A stretch of 64,000 nt of DNA from assembly GCA_013306675.1 (NCBI GenBank), contig JABLUY010000025.1, forward strand, positions 1 through 64,000. Reading direction: 5' to 3'. Position 1 is the stretch's first letter. Each line of letters begins with the position of its first letter. The translations under genes were made by a program, and so were the position numbers. The DNA comes from Thraustochytrium sp. TN22 (Eukaryota > Sar > Bigyra > Thraustochytrida > Thraustochytriidae). The notes under the pieces were generated by a model that saw nothing but the letters and a program-made list of their open reading frames with translations, did not search any database and was not told where the DNA came from. This document shows, one piece after another, positions 19,017 through 28,795 of this stretch.

Positions 19017-20459
19017 TTTCGCGCGCGAGACGAGCGAACGAGGGATGCAAGGGCAGCGGTGCAGCGAAGAAGGTCTGCTTCCCTCTCGCGGCGAATTTGT
19101 ACACGTGCAGCGTCCGATTTTGGAGGACGGAGTTAACTTGGAATGGGGATGCCTCTGGTACGCGCCCCAACGGTGCAGGGGGGGTGGGGGGGGACCCCTT
19201 CGGCTCCACTTGAATACCGCGTAGCCGCTGCCGCGCGCTCGACGCCGCGCCAGAGCGCGCAGCGCGCAACCACCGAGCCAAGGCGGCCGCTGCCGCGATG
19301 CCGCGATGCCCGCCGCTGGCAGGGGAAAAACCTACGGCCGGTGAGGCCCGGGGGGCGTAACTGTCTTTAGAACGCCACAACAGGAATAGATGGAACGCGG
19401 CGACCAAATGACGGTTCCATGGTTCCAGCTGGGATCAGGATGACTCAATGTTGATGGATGCAAGGAAAGGAGATTGTTCCATTGTAGTGTGATCAAAGCA
19501 AGGTATGCTGAGTTGTCATCCTTGTTCGATTCCGTAAGATTTCCATCGATTTATCAAGGCCCAACAAATCCTCAGGCTTTGACGCATTGCGAGGCCATTT
19601 TGCATCAGCAGACAGCCCGCGCCAGACCTCACCTGAGCGCAAAGAAAAAAGCTGGTCAACGATGAGAGAGCTCGCAAATCTTGGTGGGCAAGGTAGGTCC
19701 ATATGCTTGCCGCCTTCACAAGGCTCGCTCACGTTGCCAGCGAGCCATATTTAAGGAACGTTTCATGCAGGTGTGAGGGCGGTCACGGTCCGAGTCCGGC
19801 GGCGCGTTCAACTTCCAAGCAGATGTGATGGGCGCCCGGAGTCGAGAAAAGCAGGGAGGGTCCGGCCAGTCACTCCCTCCTCCTCGAGAAGTCCCTCGAA
19901 AAGTCCTCCGAAAAAATGTGTGTAACTTTGCGAGCGCAGAGGGGATAACGCTGTGCCAGCAAGATTGCATGCGCTTGCAGGCCGCTGTGCCAGCAAGATT
20001 GCAGGCGCTTGCAGGCACAAGGTCGACAATTCCCGTCTCCTTGCGGCACAGGTCGACTTGGGGTGGCCAGCGGTGGAAAAGCTCTTCGACGGCAAGCAAG
20101 TCGGTTGCTCTGGGCCTAGCTAGCTAGCTAGCTAGGCACAGAAGGCTGGAGGGCGCTGCGGAGGTGGAGATCTGTTTGGTAGAGACACATGCAGTGCGAC
20201 CCGGCCGGCGGCGGGCTCAAATTAGCTCTTTTGGCTGGCAGCTGAGGTTCCTTTGCTTCTGTCGACTTGGTGGCAGTGAAGATGTGATGCTGAGGGAGCA
20301 TCTGACGCAGTCGAGCAGCCATCGTTCTGTCAGCGAGGTTTATAACACTTCAGGTGGGCCACACTTGTCAGTTTACTTGTGGGGCAGGCTGCAGTGAAGG
20401 CCTGGTTGCGGAGCATTGCGAAACCATCAATGAACATCGCTTGGACTTGGGTTATAGAA
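19017..20459. other. Spacer between the two ion-channel genes
   Basis: 1.4 kb. The first ~100 bp is the promoter side of copy 1 and ends the duplicated unit near 19110. A G-run lies at about 19179-19193. Two direct repeats of GCAAGATTGCA...GCGCTTGCAGG lie near 19960-20015, and a (CTAG)n run at about 20117-20136. From about 20403 the sequence is again the duplicated unit (3' flank of copy 2). The only open frames are short and resemble nothing; I see no gene. Confidence 0.6.
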
Positions 20460-23400
20460 TCAGGCCTTGGCATCGTAGCTGGCGTCCGCAATGGCCGCAG
20501 AGCCACCCGTAGAGATCCGGGTCTGGTGCTCGTAGAAAAAGCGACCGAGCGAGAAGAACACGTGCATGAGGAGCCAGGCGATGAAGAAGAGATTGATGCC
20601 TGCAAACGTACCCCAGGTGAGGAAGACAAGGTCCTCGACCTCGTTGAGGATGGGCACCTCCTCCTGGTCGACGGAGAAGACGAGCACGACGACGGCGGCG
20701 AAGCCGAACATGGCGAGGCGGTAGGTGTCTGCGAAGGTGGCACGGGAGGACTTGTGCATGACGGAGATGCTCATGGCGACGAGCAGGGAGATGTTGAAGC
20801 TGAGCCAGGAGGACTCGTCCGTGAAGAAGCTGACGGATCCCGGCGCCAGCATGGCGAGCAGGAGCGGCTGCAGGAACTCGTAGATGACCGGAAGGCCGAC
20901 GGCGCGGCGCAGAAAGACGTCGCAGGAGACCGTGCTGTACTTGTGTTGCTTGCCAAAGCCCGGGTCAGTGGTGAAGACGAGCGCGGGTGTCTTCCAGTAG
21001 GACCAGCGCCGGCTGAGAATGGGCTTGACCTCCTCCTCGCGAATGGCAGAGCACGAGGGGTCGACGTAGGTCGCCTCGAAGATGGTGTGGTGGTGCTCGT
21101 CGTACAGCATGTCGTCCACAGTGACGCCCTGATTCCACGGGACAAAGACCAGGTAGCGGCTGTCCCAGTTGCTCGTGAACTTGACCTGCAGCTTGTGGAA
21201 ATCGAAGGGGAACATGGCGCCGCCCTCCCCCAGCGGGTACATGAGCGACGCCATGCGGCCCGTGGTCTCGTTCTCGCGCAGGGGGTAGACGCCGTGGAGC
21301 TCGTAGCAGTAGACAATCTTCTCCCCGTCGTCGCTCAGGCGCGCCCACTCGTGCGTGGCCACATCGCCGATGAACTCGATCCACGGCGCGTACTCCTGCA
21401 CGTAGACGCCGTTGCCCACCTCGACGCAGTGCGAGCCATCGCGCGTGGCGATACGATCCTCCTTGTCGATGCCGATGGCCGTCAGCGGCACGCGCACGTA
21501 CAGGAGCACCTTGGCATGGAAGGTGCTCGTCTCAATGTCGATGCTGTGGATGCCAATCACCTGGCACCGCACCTCTGCCAGCACCGGCTGCGTCACCTTC
21601 GCCTTCCAGTAGTTGAACCACGTTGAGGATCGCTCTGTGCCGCGTGTCAGTACATGCTATATCCCAATCACACCTCTATGCTTACTCGTATCCGCCTACC
21701 ACGCGGGGGTCCCTCGGTGACGCCCGGCACAGGGGGCACTAAAGCGTATTAAGAGGGTACTTTACTCCCGATTTGCTCCAAAAAAGTGGCCTAGAGTCTG
21801 GCGAAGTTAGTTCCGCATTCGATCAAAAACGCAGCGATGGGGCCGAGCTTGAAGAGGCCCACTCGAAGCGACCCAAGGCTCCTGCCCCCTATTCATTTTG
21901 GCCGAAGGCGTGGTGGTTAGGATGAGATGAGCTCGGCAGTTCGCCCAGAGCGGCTTTGGGGGGAGCTCGCGCGCGACTTCGTCGCGGAGCGCGCTGGAGC
22001 CGCAGGCGCTGCGGCGCGCGGCTGCAGGCGGCCCTGGCGGGTGCCTTGTGCCTGCTCTCAGCTCGCACGCCCCTGCCGCAGCGCTTGGACGTGGAGTCGG
22101 GCCCGCACTGCGACATCATGGCATCGGCGAGGCCTAACCACCGCGTGGAGGACGACAGCGACAGCGACAGCGACAGCGAGTTCGTGCCCCTGGACAAGCG
22201 GGACACAGGGGACGAAGACGAAGAAGGAGAGGAGCTTGGCGACGAGGATGCTCGTGCTGAGGCCGCTGCGCAGCAAGACTTCGAAGACATACTTGCGTTG
22301 GTCGACGAACCGACGCGTGGTGCGAGTGCATGTTCGAGGTCGGCCTCATTCAGCACAAGACCGTTCCGGGGCTCGCAGTCTCGCCGGATGGAGTCGCTCG
22401 CGTCCGGCTTCCAGGCGCGGAGTGCGACGCATCGTCAGTACTATGCAGCGTCGAGATCAAGACGCGCGTCGCGCCTGGAGGCGCGGTAGACGCACGTATC
22501 GTGAGCACCCAGATGAACACGTGGGGGACGAGACTTGGTGGAAGGCCATACCTGCCGAGCACCGCGCGCAAGTCTTGCACCAAGCTGTGGTCCTCCAAAT
22601 CGATCACGTGCTCTACGTTGCTGCCAGCACGAGTTCGTGTTTGTACGCCTGCCTCGTTGAAGTGCCTCCGGACGCCCGGCTCGCCATGGAGCGCGCTCTG
22701 AAACCGTGGGCGGACAAGCTCACGACATGGGCGCACCAGAGCATCGACAGCGGGTGCGCCGCCCAAGCCACCTGCCATCTTCGGCGAGGAGGAGGGGGCG
22801 GTGCTGAGCTCGCACTTCCGGCTGTGGCGCGCCATGCGCAAGCTTGTCGCTCTGAAGGGGCCCATGCGGCCCGTGCATGTCATCAAGTGCTTACCGCAGG
22901 AGCTATACAACGTCGCAAAGGGCGGCGTCGACGGAAGCACACAGTACGTGGAGCAGATCACCAACACGCAGTGCATGAATCTGAGCTGCGACCAGAACAT
23001 CGCGTTGCGCACGTACAAGCAGCTCGTTGTCAACGCCATCGTGGTCTACCGCTACTTACAGGCTGCGAGGAAGAGCAACCTCGAAGACAGCGACGGGCTA
23101 AAGGCCCTCCGCGACAAGGTGAACCGCTCTGAAGCGCTCAGCACTGTCTCGTTCCGCCTCACTGTCGACATGGTCCGTCACGTCTACAGGAGCAGGCAGC
23201 TCGATACGGCGCAGGTGGAGTTCAACATGCAGCCAAGCATGCCCAAGCCCACTGGGCTCACCAGGGAAGCGGCGAGGGACCTCGTGACCGCCGGTAAGCG
23301 CAAGCGAACCCCCGAGTTGCAGAAGTTCTTCAACCACGGCCAAGCCCGCGACATCCGCCTCGATGCCGCACTGCAACATGACTCAGAGGCAGCGGGAAAG

Positions 23401-26400
23401 GCATCCTTCAACGCCAACAACAAGAGGATTCCCGCCAAGCGGCTCTGCGTCATCTGCGGCAAGCAAACGCACCGTCGTTGCACCATCTGCGGTGTGCCTC
23501 TGCACGTGTTCATGAGAAAGAATGAACGCACAACCTGCTTTTCCAAGTGGCACACGCGCGTGCGCGTCGAGCCTCACGAAGGCTTCAAGAAGCGCAAGAC
23601 AAACGTCAACGGAACACCTTCGCCCATTTGCCTCGATCATGTCGATTCGAGCAGCGCCAGTGCCTCGTCCGGTACCCCTACAGCGCAGAGCAGGAACGAC
23701 CACGTAGCCCAAGCCAGCTACACCGACACCCCATCAAGCCATAGTTCAAGATCCTCTCGCAGCAGCCTCAGCACGAGTCCATCGTGCCCTTGATGCAGCC
23801 CAAGTTGGCCTCAGCATCCGCACAGGCCAGTCGGAAGTGACCAACACTTTACGCTTCCATACAAACCCAGTAGTTGAAAGTTCCAAAAATGATTAGAATC
23901 ATGATAGCAACAGGTCAGTCGAGCGCAAGCAGGAGAGCCGATTTACTAGGGATAATATCCCAATCCCATCGCCCTAGACGGAGTTTAATCAGGATAGCCA
24001 TATCCCAATCCCATCGCCCTAGACGGAGTTTAATCAGGATAGCCATATTATCCCTAGTAAATCGGCTCTCCTGCTTGCGCTCGACTGACCTGTTGCTATC
24101 ATGATTCTAATCATTTTTGGAACTTTCAACTACTGGGTTTGTATGGAAGCGTAAAGTGTTGGTCACTTCCGACTGGCCTGTGCGGATGCTGAGGCCAACT
24201 TGGGCTGCATCAAGGGCACGATGGACTCGTGCTGAGGCTGCTGCGAGAGGATCTTGAACTATGGCTTGATGGGGTGTCGGTGTAGCTGGCTTGGGCTACG
24301 TGGTCGTTCCTGCTCTGCGCTGTAGGGGTACCGGACGAGGCACTGGCGCTGCTCGAATCGACATGATCGAGGCAAATGGGCGAAGGTGTTCCGTTGACGT
24401 TTGTCTTGCGCTTCTTGAAGCCTTCGTGAGGCTCGACGCGCACGCGCGTGTGCCACTTGGAAAAGCAGGTTGTGCGTTCATTCTTTCTCATGAACACGTG
24501 CAGAGGCACACCGCAGATGGTGCAACGACGGTGCGTTTGCTTGCCGCAGATGACGCAGAGCCGCTTGGCGGGAATCCTCTTGTTGTTGGCGTTGAAGGAT
24601 GCCTTTCCCGCTGCCTCTGAGTCATGTTGCAGTGCGGCATCGAGGCGGATGTCGCGGGCGTGGCCGTGGTTGAAGAACTTCTGCAACTCGGGTGTTCGCT
24701 TGCGCTTACCGGCGGTCACGAGGTCCCTCGCCGCTTCCCTGGTGAGCCCATTGGGCTTGGGCATGCTTGGCTGCATGTTGAACTCCACCTGCGCCGTATC
24801 GAGCTGCCTGCTCCTGTAGACGTGACGGACCATGTCGACAGTGAGGCGGAACGAGACAGTGCTGAGCGCTTCAGAGCGGTTCACCTTGTCGCGGAGGGCC
24901 TTTAGCCCGTCGCTGTCTTCGAGGTTGCTCTTCCTCGCAGCCTGTAAGTAGCGGTAGACCACGATGGCGTTGACAACGAGCTGCTTGTACGTGCGCAACG
25001 CGATGTTCTGGTCGCAGCTCAGATTCATGCACTGCGTGTTGGTGATCTGCTCCACGTACTGTGTGCTTCCGTCGACGCCGCCCTTTGCGACGTTGTATAG
25101 CTCCTGCGGTAAGCACTTGATGACATGCACGGGCCGCATGGGCCCCTTCAGAGCGACAAGCTTGCGCATGGCGCGCCACAGCCGGAAGTGCGAGCTCAGC
25201 ACCGCCCCCTCCTCCTCGCCGAAGATGGCAGGTGGCTTGGGCGGCGCACCCGCTGTCGATGCTCTGGTGCGCCCATGTCGTGAGCTTGTCCGCCCACGGT
25301 TTCAGAGCGCGCTCCATGGCGAGCCGGGCGTCCGGAGGCACTTCAACGAGGCAGGCGTACAAACACGAACTCGTGCTGGCAGCAACGTAGAGCACGTGAT
25401 CGATTTGGAGGACCACAGCTTGGTGCAAGACTTGCGCGCGGTGCTCGGCAGGTATGGCCTTCCACCAAGTCTCGTCCCCCACGTGTTCATCTGGGTGCTC
25501 ACGATACGTGCGTCTACCGCGCCTCCAGGCGCGACGCGCGTCTTGATCTCGACGCTGCATAGTACTGACGATGCGTCGCACTCCGCGCCTGGAAGCCGGA
25601 CGCGAGCGACTCCATCCGGCGAGACTGCGAGCCCCGGAACGGTCTTGTGCTGAATGAGGCCGACCTCGAACATGCACTCGCACCACGCGTCGGTTCGTCG
25701 ACCAACGCAAGTATGTCTTCGAAGTCTTGCTGCGCAGCGGCCTCAGCACGAGCATCCTCGTCGCCAAGCTCCTCTCCTTCTTCGTCTTCGTCCCCTGTGT
25801 CCCGCTTGTCCAGGGGCACGAACTCGCTGTCGCTGTCGCTGTCGCTGTCGTCCTCCACGCGGTGGTTAGGCCTCGCCGATGCCATGATGTCGCAGTGCGG
25901 GCCCGACTCCACGTCCAAGCGCTGCGGCAGGGGCGTGCGAGCTGAGAGCAGGCACAAGGCACCCGCCAGGGCCGCCTGCAGCCGCGCGCCGCAGCGCCTG
26001 CGGCTCCAGCGCGCTCCGCGACGAAGTCGCGCGCGAGCTCCCCCCAAAGCCGCTCTGGGCGAACTGCCGAGCTCATCTCATCCTAACCACCACGCCTTCG
26101 GCCAAAATGAATAGGGGGCAGGAGCCTTGGGTCGCTTCGAGTGGGCCTCTTCAAGCTCGGCCCCATCGCTGCGTTTTTGATCGAATGCGGAACTAACTTC
26201 GCCAGACTCTAGGCCACTTTTTTGGAGCAAATCGGGAGTAAAGTACCCTCTTAATACGCTTTAGTGCCCCCTGTGCCGGGCGTCACCGAGGGACCCCCGC
26301 GTGGTAGGCGGATACGAGTAAGCATAGAGGTGTGATTGGGATATTATCCCTAGTAAATCGGCTCTCCTGCTTGCGCTCGACTGACCTGTTGCTATCATGA

Positions 26401-28795
26401 TTCTAATCATTTTTGGAACTTTCAACTACTGGGTTTGTATGGAAGCGTAAAGTGTTGGTCACTTCCGACTGGCCTGTGCGGATGCTGAGGCCAACTTGGG
26501 CTGCATCAAGGGCACGATGGACTCGTGCTGAGGCTGCTGCGAGAGGATCTTGAACTATGGCTTGATGGGGTGTCGGTGTAGCTGGCTTGGGCTACGTGGT
26601 CGTTCCTGCTCTGCGCTGTAGGGGTACCGGACGAGGCACTGGCGCTGCTCGAATCGACATGATCGAGGCAAATGGGCGAAGGTGTTCCGTTGACGTTTGT
26701 CTTGCGCTTCTTGAAGCCTTCGTGAGGCTCGACGCGCACGCGCGTGTGCCACTTGGAAAAGCAGGTTGTGCGTTCATTCTTTCTCATGAACACGTGCAGA
26801 GGCACACCGCAGATGGTGCAACGACGGTGCGTTTGCTTGCCGCAGATGACGCAGAGCCGCTTGGCGGGAATCCTCTTGTTGTTGGCGTTGAAGGATGCCT
26901 TTCCCGCTGCCTCTGAGTCATGTTGCAGTGCGGCATCGAGGCGGATGTCGCGGGCTTGGCCGTGGTTGAAGAACTTCTGCAACTCGGGGGTTCGCTTGCG
27001 CTTACCGGCGGTCACGAGGTCCCTCGCCGCTTCCCTGGTGAGCCCAGTGGGCTTGGGCATGCTTGGCTGCATGTTGAACTCCACCTGCGCCGTATCGAGC
27101 TGCCTGCTCCTGTAGACGTGACGGACCATGTCGACAGTGAGGCGGAACGAGACAGTGCTGAGCGCTTCAGAGCGGTTCACCTTGTCGCGGAGGGCCTTTA
27201 GCCCGTCGCTGTCTTCGAGGTTGCTCTTCCTCGCAGCCTGTAAGTAGCGGTAGACCACGATGGCGTTGACAACGAGCTGCTTGTACGTGCGCAACGCGAT
27301 GTTCTGGTCGCAGCTCAGATTCATGCACTGCGTGTTGGTGATCTGCTCCACGTACTGTGTGCTTCCGTCGACGCCGCCCTTTGCGACGTTGTATAGCTCC
27401 TGCGGTAAGCACTTGATGACATGCACGGGCCGCATGGGCCCCTTCAGAGCGACAAGCTTGCGCATGGCGCGCCACAGCCGGAAGTGCGAGCTCAGCACCG
27501 CCCCCTCCTCCTCGCCGAAGATGGCAGGTGGCTTGGGCGGCGCACCCGCTGTCGATGCTCTGGTGCGCCCATGTCGTGAGCTTGTCCGCCCACGGTTTCA
27601 GAGCGCGCTCCATGGCGAGCCGGGCGTCCGGAGGCACTTCAACGAGGCAGGCGTACAAACACGAACTCGTGCTGGCAGCAACGTAGAGCACGTGATCGAT
27701 TTGGAGGACCACAGCTTGGTGCAAGACTTGCGCGCGGTGCTCGGCAGGTATGGCCTTCCACCAAGTCTCGTCCCCCACGTGTTCATCTGGGTGCTCACGA
27801 TACGTGCGTCTACCGCGCCTCCAGGCGCGACGCGCGTCTTGATCTCGACGCTGCATAGTACTGACGATGCGTCGCACTCCGCGCCTGGAAGCCGGACGCG
27901 AGCGACTCCATCCGGCGAGACTGCGAGCCCCGGAACGGTCTTGTGCTGAATGAGGCCGACCTCGAACATGCACTCGCACCACGCGTCGGTTCGTCGACCA
28001 ACGCAAGTATGTCTTCGAAGTCTTGCTGCGCAGCGGCCTCAGCACGAGCATCCTCGTCGCCAAGCTCCTCTCCTTCTTCGTCTTCGTCCCCTGTGTCCCG
28101 CTTGTCCAGGGGCACGAACTCGCTGTCGCTGTCGCTGTCGCTGTCGTCCTCCACGCGGTGGTTAGGCCTCGCCGATGCCATGATGTCGCAGTGCGGGCCC
28201 GACTCCACGTCCAAGCGCTGCGGCAGGGGCGTGCGAGCTGAGAGCAGGCACAAGGCACCCGCCAGGGCCGCCTGCAGCCGCGCGCCGCAGCGCCTGCGGC
28301 TCCAGCGCGCTCCGCGACGAAGTCGCGCGCGAGCTCCCCCCAAAGCCGCTCTGGGCGAACTGCCGAGCTCATCTCATCCTAACCACCACGCCTTCGGCCA
28401 AAATGAATAGGGGGCAGGAGCCTTGGGTCGCTTCGAGTGGGCCTCTTCAAGCTCGGCCCCATCGCTGCGTTTTTGATCGAATGCGGAACTAACTTCGCCA
28501 GACTCTAGGCCACTTTTTTGGAGCAAATCGGGAGTAAAGTACCCTCTTAATACGCTTTAGTGCCCCCTGTGCCGGGCGTCACCGAGGGACCCCCGCGTGG
28601 TAGGCGGATACGAGTAAGCATAGAGGTGTGATTGGGATATGGCTATCCTGATTAAACTCCGTCTAGGGCGATGGGATTGGGATAGCCTGCTCTAGCCGCT
28701 TTGGCCGCGAGCCCGCCCGCCCGCCTCACCAAGCCGGTGCGCACCAACTCACTGTAGATGCTCGCATCGCTCGGTGGCGCCCTGATCTGCGCCAT
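20460..28795 (-). CDS. Pentameric ligand-gated ion channel-like protein, copy 2, intron expanded by transposons
   Basis: Join of exon 1 (28753-28795, MAQIRAPPSDASIY plus one base) and exon 2 (20460-21634), giving 405 residues with no internal stop. The layout equals copy 1: FPFD motif, four membrane segments, no Cys-loop cysteines. Differences from copy 1 cluster in the extracellular part. A six-residue gap falls after GNG, the stretch before HHT is replaced (VTVDDMLYDE versus IIVGHLRHTD), and the TM3-TM4 linker differs. The membrane segments are almost unchanged. The intron is 7,118 nt instead of 91 nt because three transposon copies lie inside it, but donor, branch-like motif and acceptor are intact. 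Whether the intron is still removed cannot be read from the sequence. Confidence 0.75.
21663..23954 (+). mobile_element. DNA transposon copy 1 (2,292 bp), piggyBac/YqaJ-like
   Basis: One of three equal-length copies. The 5' end reads CCCAATCACACCTC and the 3' end CGATTTACTAGGGATA, so both ends terminate in a CCC/GGG-type tip with only very short terminal inversion. It is flanked by ATAT on both sides (21659-21662 and 23955-23958), read as a 4-bp target duplication. The CCCTAG tip recalls piggyBac ends, but piggyBac duplicates TTAA, not ATAT. No reverse transcriptase, capsid, integrase or long terminal repeat is present. About 0.45 kb of 5' non-coding sequence precedes the coding part. It shows no difference from copy 3 at the protein level. 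Confidence 0.85.
22118..23793 (+). pseudogene. Transposon protein, copy 1: acidic N-terminus, YqaJ-like nuclease motif, CF..WH finger; frame-disrupted
   Basis: Coding similarity runs from MASARPNHRVEDDSDSDSDS (22118, acidic N-terminus) to the stop at 23793. A nuclease-like block follows the acidic part: EVGLIQHKTVPGLAVSPDGV (from about 22333) with VEIKTRV (from about 22450), the SPDG...(E)xK layout of YqaJ/lambda-exonuclease PD-(D/E)XK enzymes. A WWKAIPAEHRAQV stretch typical of the same fold comes next. The C-terminal part (open from 22745) has PVHVIKCLPQELYNVAKGGV and ends in a finger, CVICGKQTHRRCTICGVPL...CFSKWHT, as at the end of piggyBac proteins. The conserved blocks lie in different frames with at least three frame changes, too close together for introns. 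I see no DDE/D transposase core. Confidence 0.7.
23955..24048. repeat. Two 41-bp mini-units separated by ATAT
   Basis: Two identical 41-bp units (23959-23999 and 24004-24044) sit between transposon copies 1 and 2, each bounded by ATAT. A third, inverted unit lies at 28641-28681. Each starts CCCAATC, like the transposon 5' end, and ends TTTAATCAGGATAGCC, resembling the transposon 3' end TTTACTAGGGATA. They look like minimal derivatives or relatives of the element, or solo remnants of an older insertion. Confidence 0.75.
24049..26340 (-). mobile_element. DNA transposon copy 2 (2,292 bp)
   Basis: Inverted relative to copy 1 and in direct orientation with copy 3. Flanking ATAT at 24045-24048 and 26341-26344. 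It differs from copies 1 and 3 at about three bases that I can see, two of them changing residues in the C-terminal coding part (a Thr to Asn and a Gln to His). Confidence 0.85.
24210..25885 (-). pseudogene. Transposon protein, copy 2; frame-disrupted
   Basis: Same coding blocks in the same relative frames as copy 1, so the disruptions predate the amplification. Residue differences are MPKPNGL for MPKPTGL and NHGHARD for NHGQARD. Confidence 0.7.
26345..28636 (-). mobile_element. DNA transposon copy 3 (2,292 bp)
   Basis: Head-to-tail with copy 2, sharing a single ATAT (26341-26344) between them; the other flank is ATAT at 28637-28640. The shared junction fits insertion of one copy into the target duplication of the other, or unequal exchange. 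Its deduced protein segments are identical to those of copy 1. Confidence 0.85.
26506..28181 (-). pseudogene. Transposon protein, copy 3; frame-disrupted
   Basis: Same blocks and same frame changes as copy 1; no residue differences from copy 1 in the parts compared. Confidence 0.7.
28641..28681 (-). repeat. Third 41-bp mini-unit, inverted
   Basis: Reverse complement of the units at 23959-24044, bounded by ATAT (28637-28640) and ATAG (28682-28685). Host intron sequence (CTAGCCGCTTTGGCCGCGAG) resumes just after it. Confidence 0.75.

Larger units (their letters stand above)
21635..28752 (-). other. Giant intron of ion-channel copy 2 (7,118 nt)
   Basis: The donor side (28686-28752) and acceptor side (21635-21658) match the paralogue's 91-nt intron: GTGAGTTGGTGCG at one end and GTACTGACACGCGGCACAG at the other. 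Everything between is transposon copies and mini-units inserted at ATAT. The nested elements are listed separately. Confidence 0.8.

Noticed and set aside
19515-19535. tRNA-like B-box (TTGTTCGATTCCG)
   Set aside because: No matching A-box or cloverleaf stems at the right distance; I found no convincing tRNA gene in the window.
23955-24048. The inverted copies as a pure assembly artefact
   Set aside because: Copy 2 differs from copies 1 and 3 by several bases, each junction is distinct, and the flanks match the two sides of the paralogous intron. An artefact would more likely give identical copies; long reads would still be decisive.
21663-28636. Virus-like element (retroelement or Polinton kin)
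   Set aside because: No reverse transcriptase, integrase, protease, capsid, polymerase B or long terminal repeats; only a 2.3-kb unit with nuclease-like and finger motifs and a 4-bp target duplication. A plain DNA transposon fits better.
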